From assembly GCA_001304505.1 (NCBI GenBank), contig LJUQ01000046.1:1-38429 (forward strand): a stretch of 38,429 bases of DNA, given 5' to 3'. The notes beneath the pieces are model-generated. The model had not been told where the DNA came from, did no database searches, and was given only the letters and a program-made list of their open reading frames with translations. The position numbers were made by a program, and so were the translations under genes. Below, one piece after another: positions 34,086-38,429 of this stretch (its first letter is position 1; every line of letters starts with the position of its first letter). This DNA is from Bacteroides sp. SM23_62_1. Lineage in GTDB: Bacteria > Bacteroidota > Bacteroidia > Bacteroidales > SM23-62.

Positions 34086-34502
34086 ATGAAAATTCTTATT
34101 CTTTGCACAGGTAATTCCTGCCGCAGCCAGATGGCGGAGGGATTTTTGAAATCATTCGATAGCAGCCTCGAGGTTTATTCAGCGGGTACTGCCCCTGCTG
34201 AAAGGATTCATCCCATGACAATACAGGTAATGAAGGAAACCGGGATTGACCTGAGCGGCAATTCGCCAAGAAATATTAAAGGATTTCTTTCAGATACATT
34301 TGATTATGTTATTACCGTATGTGACGATGCTAAAGAAACCTGCCCGGTTTTTATTGGTGAGGTTAAGAACAGGTTACATATTGGATTTAATGATCCTGCT
34401 AAGGCAACCGGGACAAAGGAGGAGATCCTTGCTGTTTTCAGAACCATCAGGGATAGAATCAAAAATGAATTTCACAGGTTCTATCATGAGAACATTAAGT
34501 AA
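34086..34502 (+). CDS. arsC: Arsenate reductase, thioredoxin-coupled LMW-PTPase type
   Basis: A 138-residue enzyme reducing arsenate to arsenite. The phosphatase-type P-loop LCTGNSCRSQMAEG carries Cys7, Cys12 and Arg13. The redox relay CDDAKETCPVF has Cys79 and Cys86 seven residues apart, as in the plasmid pI258 ArsC (Cys82/Cys89). The general-acid Asp is in FNDPAKATG. These mark the thioredoxin-dependent class. It supplies arsenite to ArsM and Acr3 encoded downstream. Confidence 0.94.
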   Translation: MKILILCTGNSCRSQMAEGFLKSFDSSLEVYSAGTAPAERIHPMTIQVMKETGIDLSGNSPRNIKGFLSDTFDYVITVCDDAKETCPVFIGEVKNRLHIGFNDPAKATGTKEEILAVFRTIRDRIKNEFHRFYHENIK

Positions 34503-34632
34503 GCTGTTGGAATTATTGTTGGAAAAGATAACAGTATTTGTTGTGTCAGGAGCGGACTACATTAATAGTAACCTCTGAAAGAAATATCCCGACTGAAAGT
34601 CAAACTGGCATTAGTATCGAATTGATTATGGT

Positions 34633-34705
34633 TGGCCGGCTTTTAGACGGCCAGGATTCTCAGTTATCAGAAACATGTAGAGCCCGGCTTTCCAGCCGGG
34701 ACATT
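34633..34705. repeat. Paired REP-like hairpins between arsC and arsM
   Basis: TGGCCG/CGGCCA at 34633-34653 and CCCGGCT/AGCCGGG at 34683-34700 form two hairpins 30 bases apart, a layout like REP doublets. CAGCCGGGACATT (34693-34705) recurs at 2793-2805. The second hairpin precedes arsM by 52 bases and could weaken read-through from arsC. Confidence 0.7.
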
Positions 34706-34752
34706 ATAGATTGTGTAATTAAATTTTTAAGAATCAGCAAATACCACTCATC

Positions 34753-35544
34753 ATGAAAACACCAGAAGATCTGAAAAAAATTGTAAAAGAAAAATACGCA
34801 GAGATAGCCTTGGCTAAACCTCTTTGCAGTTGTGGTTGCGGTCCTGTCACAGAAAAAAAATATACTGCGTTCAGTGATAATTATAAAACACAACCGGGAT
34901 ACCTGGAAGATGCAGACCTTGGGCTTGGTTGTGGAATACCAACAGAACATGCAGGGATAAGGCCTGGCGATGCGGTACTGGACCTCGGTGCGGGTGCTGG
35001 TAATGATTGTTTTGTAGCCCGTGCCCTTGTGGGAGAAAATGGCAAAGTTACCGGACTGGATTTTACAGATGAAATGATAGAAAAGGCAACATGGAACAAC
35101 AACAAGCTTGGTTATACAAATGTAGATTTCATAAAGGGTGATATTGAAAACATGCCAGTACCGAATGAAAGTTATGATGTGGTAATAAGTAACTGTGTTT
35201 TAAACCTGGTCCCCGATAAAAGAAAAGCCTTTTCGGAAATATACAGGGTTCTTAAGAAGGGCGGACACTTTTGTGTTTCTGATATTGTCATTGAGGGAAA
35301 CCTTCCTGAGAAGCTCCGGGAAGAGGCTGAAATGTATGCAGGATGCGTATCGGGTGCCGTACAGAAAGATGAATATATTAATATTATAAAAAGTTCCGGA
35401 TTTAAAAATATTGAAATCCCTGAGCTCCGGGGAACAGCAATACCTGAAGAAATTCTTCTCAATTACATTTCGCCGGAAGAATTAAATGTTTTTAAACAAT
35501 CAAAAACCGGAATATTCAGTATCACTGTCATTGCCTATAGATAA
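34753..35544 (+). CDS. arsM: Arsenite methyltransferase ArsM
   Basis: A 263-residue SAM-dependent methyltransferase that converts As(III) to methylated forms. The SAM-binding motif is VLDLGAGAGNDCFVAR (75-90), then GLDFTDEMIEKA and NMPVPNESYDVVISNCVLNL. The three conserved As-binding cysteines are visible at Cys60 (LGLGCGIP), Cys148 (SNCVLNL) and Cys198 (AGCVSGA). The N-terminus also has a Cys-rich CSCGCG (25-29), seen in many bacterial ArsM proteins. The gene follows arsC after 250 bases holding REP-like hairpins and precedes acr3 by 137 bases. Confidence 0.93.
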   Translation: MKTPEDLKKIVKEKYAEIALAKPLCSCGCGPVTEKKYTAFSDNYKTQPGYLEDADLGLGCGIPTEHAGIRPGDAVLDLGAGAGNDCFVARALVGENGKVTGLDFTDEMIEKATWNNNKLGYTNVDFIKGDIENMPVPNESYDVVISNCVLNLVPDKRKAFSEIYRVLKKGGHFCVSDIVIEGNLPEKLREEAEMYAGCVSGAVQKDEYINIIKSSGFKNIEIPELRGTAIPEEILLNYISPEELNVFKQSKTGIFSITVIAYR

Positions 35545-35681
35545 CGGACAACGTTATTGGATCATGTATATTATTGAATATGAATCATATATAATACACT
35601 GTGCCGCAGTAGTGGCTTATTATAAAATGGATTATCAATATTATCATCTTTAATAAAACAGGGGATGAAAGTAGTAATTAG

Positions 35682-36740
35682 ATGAGCGATAAAAAAAGAA
35701 GATTATCTTTTTTCGACCGGTTTTTAACCCTATGGATATTTCTGATAATGTTTGCCGGGGTTATTATGGGTTATGCTGTACCAGGAATTGCAGAATTCTG
35801 GGATTCCCTGAGCAAGGGTACAACCAATATTCCAATTGCATTCGGATTGATATTGATGATGTATCCACCGCTGGCGAAGGTGAAGTATGAGAAACTCCCA
35901 CTGGTATTTAAAGATGCAAGGTTGCTCATTCTTTCCCTTACTCAAAACTGGATTGTCGGACCTTTTGTTATGTTCTTCCTGGCTATCTTGCTGTTGGCTG
36001 ATATGCCGGAGATGATGGTCGGGGTTATCCTGGTTGGACTTGCACGATGTATTGCCATGGTACTGGTATGGAATGACCTGGCAAAGGGAGACAGTGAACT
36101 GGCGGCCGGACTTGTGGCATTTAATGCCCTCTTCCAGGTATTCCTGTATTCAGTTTATGCTTACATTTTTATTACTTTATTACCTCCGCTGTTCGGATTA
36201 AGCGGAGCCATAGTGAAAATTACAATAGGTGAAATAGCTGTAACTGTCCTCATATACCTAGGTATCCCCTTTGCAGCAGGACTCCTGTCAAGTTTAATAA
36301 TCCGCAGTATTAAAGGTAATGAATGGTATTTCCAGAATTTTATTCCGGGGGTTTCCTGGTTAACACCCATTGCCCTACTATTTACGATTTTTGTGATGTT
36401 TTCATTTAAAGGCGAAAAGATTGTTGAGCTTCCCTTTGAGGTGATCCGGGTCGCTATACCCTTTACTATATATTTTGCCCTCATGTTTTTTATTACATTT
36501 TTCCTCGCTCGAAGAATGGGAGCAGGATATGAGAGATCAACAACGCTGGCATTTACCGCAGGCAGTAATGATTTTGAACTAGCCATAGCAGTGGCTGTCG
36601 CTGTATTCGGAATCAATTCCCAGGCTGCCTTTGCAACTGTTATTGGACCACTTGTGGAGGTTCCTGTTCTAATCTTGTTAGTGGATGTAGCACTATGGTT
36701 TAAGAAGAAATATTTCCCTGATCCGGTAATGTTACCATGA
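35682..36740 (+). CDS. acr3: Arsenite efflux permease Acr3
   Basis: A 352-residue inner-membrane protein with about ten helices. Family markers are [19 protein letters not shown], the catalytic-site segment [20 protein letters not shown] with the essential Cys123, and [20 protein letters not shown] with [20 protein letters not shown] near the C-terminus. Acr3 exports arsenite driven by the proton gradient. It completes the detoxification set of arsC (reduction), arsM (methylation) and export. The next gene converges, with 24 bases between stops. Confidence 0.95.
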   Translation: MSDKKRRLSFFDRFLTLWIFLIMFAGVIMGYAVPGIAEFWDSLSKGTTNIPIAFGLILMMYPPLAKVKYEKLPLVFKDARLLILSLTQNWIVGPFVMFFLAILLLADMPEMMVGVILVGLARCIAMVLVWNDLAKGDSELAAGLVAFNALFQVFLYSVYAYIFITLLPPLFGLSGAIVKITIGEIAVTVLIYLGIPFAAGLLSSLIIRSIKGNEWYFQNFIPGVSWLTPIALLFTIFVMFSFKGEKIVELPFEVIRVAIPFTIYFALMFFITFFLARRMGAGYERSTTLAFTAGSNDFELAIAVAVAVFGINSQAAFATVIGPLVEVPVLILLVDVALWFKKKYFPDPVMLP

Positions 36741-36764
36741 TGACTTCTTAAAATGATTCAATAT

Positions 36765-37070
36765 TCAGGAGAATATAATCCTTTTCAAATCCATGATAAG
36801 GCAGGAACTGACATTATGGTAAATCCGGTATATTCTCCCGTGAAAAACCAGTCCTGTTTGCTGTCCGGCAGCAAAACAGGCAACCATGGCAACATATGTA
36901 TACCAGGCAAATCCAAGTTCTGAAAAGATACGGAGTGCAATTACTATAATTACCGGGATATGGATAGCCAGGAACCACTGAAGAGAAAATGTCTTTACAT
37001 TAGAACGCCAGTAACCAAAAGGGATATTTATGATAAAGACAATGATACAGATAAGAACAAGTCTTGTCAT
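36765..37070 (-). CDS. Small three-helix membrane protein, unknown function
   Basis: A 101-residue protein with three hydrophobic segments (residues 3-19, 32-48, 56-72) and conserved-looking polar motifs between them: PFGYWR at the end of helix 1, FSLQWFLAIHIPV entering helix 2, and GQQTGLVFHGR after helix 3. I recall short membrane proteins with the same GYWR and WFLAIHIP pattern in many bacteria, without a known role. It converges on acr3. Its position is no proof of a link to arsenic. Confidence 0.6.
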   Translation of the reverse strand: MTRLVLICIIVFIINIPFGYWRSNVKTFSLQWFLAIHIPVIIVIALRIFSELGFAWYTYVAMVACFAAGQQTGLVFHGRIYRIYHNVSSCLIMDLKRIIFS

Positions 37071-37649
37071 ATTTGTTTATAACAGGAAAACACTAAAGTA
37101 TAAAACAATTTTAATACTATGAACCTCCGCACCAGGAAATGCATAATTTAATATGAATTTGATAAAAATTATTTAACAACAAATTGATTCGTACACTGAT
37201 ACACATTGATAAAACAAGGGAATCCCGACGGGTCTGGACTGGATTATTGGAACAAATGAATATAAAATAAGCTAAATTTTGAAGTTGATATAAATCTTCA
37301 AATCCTGCACACATACAATAATTTTAGTCATTTTAAATTCTAAATTTTAGTCATTCTTCCATCAATCCCTTTTCCCATTATTCTGTTTGCTTCTATCTGT
37401 TAAAATTATTCATATTCAGCACCTTAAAGTTTATCCTTATATCGAACTGATGTTAATTTGATGTTTTCAATTATAATTCCTCTTTAAAAAGTTTAAATTT
37501 GTTTAAGCCAATTAACAGATTTAAATTTTTCGGCAGGGAACTCCAATGAACTTTTTTCATGAATCTTTGAGTACTCTTTCATGAAAAAACTTCATGTCCG
37601 TTTATTATCTGAAATATCATCTGAACAACATTAAATAAAAAATTAAACA
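37071..37649. other. A+T-rich intergenic region before the MBL-fold gene
   Basis: No gene is supported in 579 bases between two divergent genes. Visible items are a 13-base direct repeat AATTTTAGTCATT at 37320-37332 and 37343-37355 (23-base period), and an 11-base inverted repeat TTTTTTCATGA (37552-37562) with TCATGAAAAAA (37579-37589). A 65-codon minus-strand frame at 37117-37314 lacks coding character. The long leader suggests regulated expression of the downstream gene. Confidence 0.6.
37552..37589. promoter_or_regulatory. Inverted repeat in the MBL-fold gene leader
   Basis: Perfect 11-base arms TTTTTTCATGA and TCATGAAAAAA with a 16-base spacer lie 61 bases before the ATG at 37650. This could be a dyad operator or an RNA hairpin in the leader. 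Confidence 0.45.
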
Positions 37650-38429
37650 ATGAAAACGAGACAAAAAAACATTTTGATTACAGCCTTTATAATGTTATCG
37701 GTATCTATATCTTCAGCCCAGCAGCAGGAGGTAAAACCTGTAAAGTTAAGCCTGATATCCGGCGGATTATATGAAATATTGGATGGACGTGGTGCAAATG
37801 GAGGTTTGTATATTGGTGATAATAGTGTGATCGTCATAGATGCGAAGATGGATAAGGAATCGGTTGAACAGACGATGAAAGAAATCTCAAAAGTAACAGA
37901 TAAACCGATTACCTATCTTGTCAACACCCACAGTGATGGAGATCATGTAAATGGTAACCAGTATTTTCCTGAAGAGGTAATCATCATTGCCCACGAAAAT
38001 TGCCGGAAGGAGTTTTTTCAATCCGGGAGGGATGGAGCCCCGTCGAGTTGGGAAAATCCTGAATTAGAGCCTTATATTCCGGAATTAACCTTCATGGATC
38101 AGATGAATATTTATTCAGGATCAAAGAAAGTGGAGCTCTGGTATTTTGGTGTTGGACATACCACAGGTGATATTGTAGTATATATCCCTGAAGAAAAAAC
38201 AGCATTTCTCGGAGATCAGTTTTTCGAAGGCCGTCCTCAGCTGATTCATTCATACAAAGGGGGTAATTCATTCGGACACGTAAAAGCACTTACAAAAATG
38301 CTGGAAACACTGGGTGCTGAAAAATTTTGCAGCGGGCATGGAGAAATTGCTGAAAGGGAAGACATTTTAAATCATATCAGCCAGATGATAGCGTACCAGG
38401 AGAAGGTTAAATCTCTGATGGACAACAAT
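37650..38429 (+). CDS. Exported MBL-fold metallo-hydrolase, 3' end cut by window edge
   Basis: The frame is open from ATG 37650 to the window edge, so 260 residues are visible and the C-terminus is missing. A signal peptide (MKTRQKNILITAFIMLSVSI, cleaved near SSAQ) directs export. The metallo-beta-lactamase fold is shown by GANGGLYIGDNSVIVIDAKM, the metal site NTHSDGDHVNGN, GVGHTTGDIVVYIP with a His, FLGDQFF with the bridging Asp, and FCSGHGEIAE with the last His. The first motif reads His-x-Asp-x-Asp-His rather than the usual HxHxDH, so one zinc ligand is replaced. The substrate is unknown; exported members include lactamase-like and lactone- or ester-cleaving enzymes. Confidence 0.88.
   Translation, partial: MKTRQKNILITAFIMLSVSISSAQQQEVKPVKLSLISGGLYEILDGRGANGGLYIGDNSVIVIDAKMDKESVEQTMKEISKVTDKPITYLVNTHSDGDHVNGNQYFPEEVIIIAHENCRKEFFQSGRDGAPSSWENPELEPYIPELTFMDQMNIYSGSKKVELWYFGVGHTTGDIVVYIPEEKTAFLGDQFFEGRPQLIHSYKGGNSFGHVKALTKMLETLGAEKFCSGHGEIAEREDILNHISQMIAYQEKVKSLMDNN

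Noticed and set aside
34503-34578. A second small protein overlapping the end of arsC
   Set aside because: It is the out-of-frame extension of a frame inside arsC and has no support of its own.
37117-37314. 65-codon minus-strand gene
   Set aside because: It has no domain or signal and lies in A+T-rich DNA upstream of two divergent genes.

Overview
The window looks like a chromosome segment of an anaerobic, polysaccharide-degrading Bacteroidota bacterium, probably near the Bacteroidales/Marinilabiliales. The evidence is a SusC/SusD pair, DUF4252, DUF5683 and DUF6807 family proteins, FISUMP domains, long A+T-rich leaders without clear Shine-Dalgarno sequences, and moderate G+C. I see no rRNA, tRNA, CRISPR array, transposase, integrase or phage gene. 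All assignments come from reading motifs in the translations; no database search was run.

Region A (1-8.5 kb) encodes cell-surface and membrane proteins, mostly on the minus strand: a large FISUMP-repeat lipoprotein cut by the left edge, a secreted caspase-like peptidase, a DUF5683 membrane protein and a GT39-like glycosyltransferase with an added C-terminal beta domain. A DUF3137 membrane protein is divergent on the plus strand.

Region B (8.8-14.7 kb) has a kinase/PLP phospho-lyase fusion on the minus strand, then an acyl-CoA ligase and a GNAT-type acyltransferase on the plus strand.

Region C (14.8-31.8 kb) is a glucuronoxylan utilisation locus. It holds a broken Gfo/Idh/MocA oxidoreductase, SusC, SusD, a GH3 beta-xylosidase-type enzyme with a PA14 insert, two DUF6807 (PmoA-like) proteins, a GH10 xylanase, a LacI-family regulator and a GH67 alpha-glucuronidase. 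In this scheme GH10 cuts xylan, SusC/SusD import the oligomers, GH67 removes (methyl)glucuronic acid and GH3 releases xylose. Two TGCAA-N4-TTGCA palindromes, one between the xylanase and lacI genes and one ahead of the oxidoreductase-susCD unit, look like operators of the local LacI protein and would tie the distant parts together.

Region D (32.0-37.1 kb) has a stand-alone DUF4252 protein and then an arsenic cluster on the plus strand: arsR, a divergent pyrroline-5-carboxylate-reductase-like gene, arsC (thioredoxin type), arsM and acr3. A small three-helix membrane protein converges on acr3. A secreted MBL-fold hydrolase cut by the right edge ends the window.

Intergenic DNA carries several families of short palindromes (REP-like CCCGGCT/AGCCGGG, CCCC-TAAA-GGGG cores, CACAAAG inverted repeats). 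The best leads are the shared LacI operators, the ProC-like gene inside the ars cluster, the kinase-lyase fusion, the microhomology deletion in the oxidoreductase and the tandem DUF6807 genes in a xylan locus.
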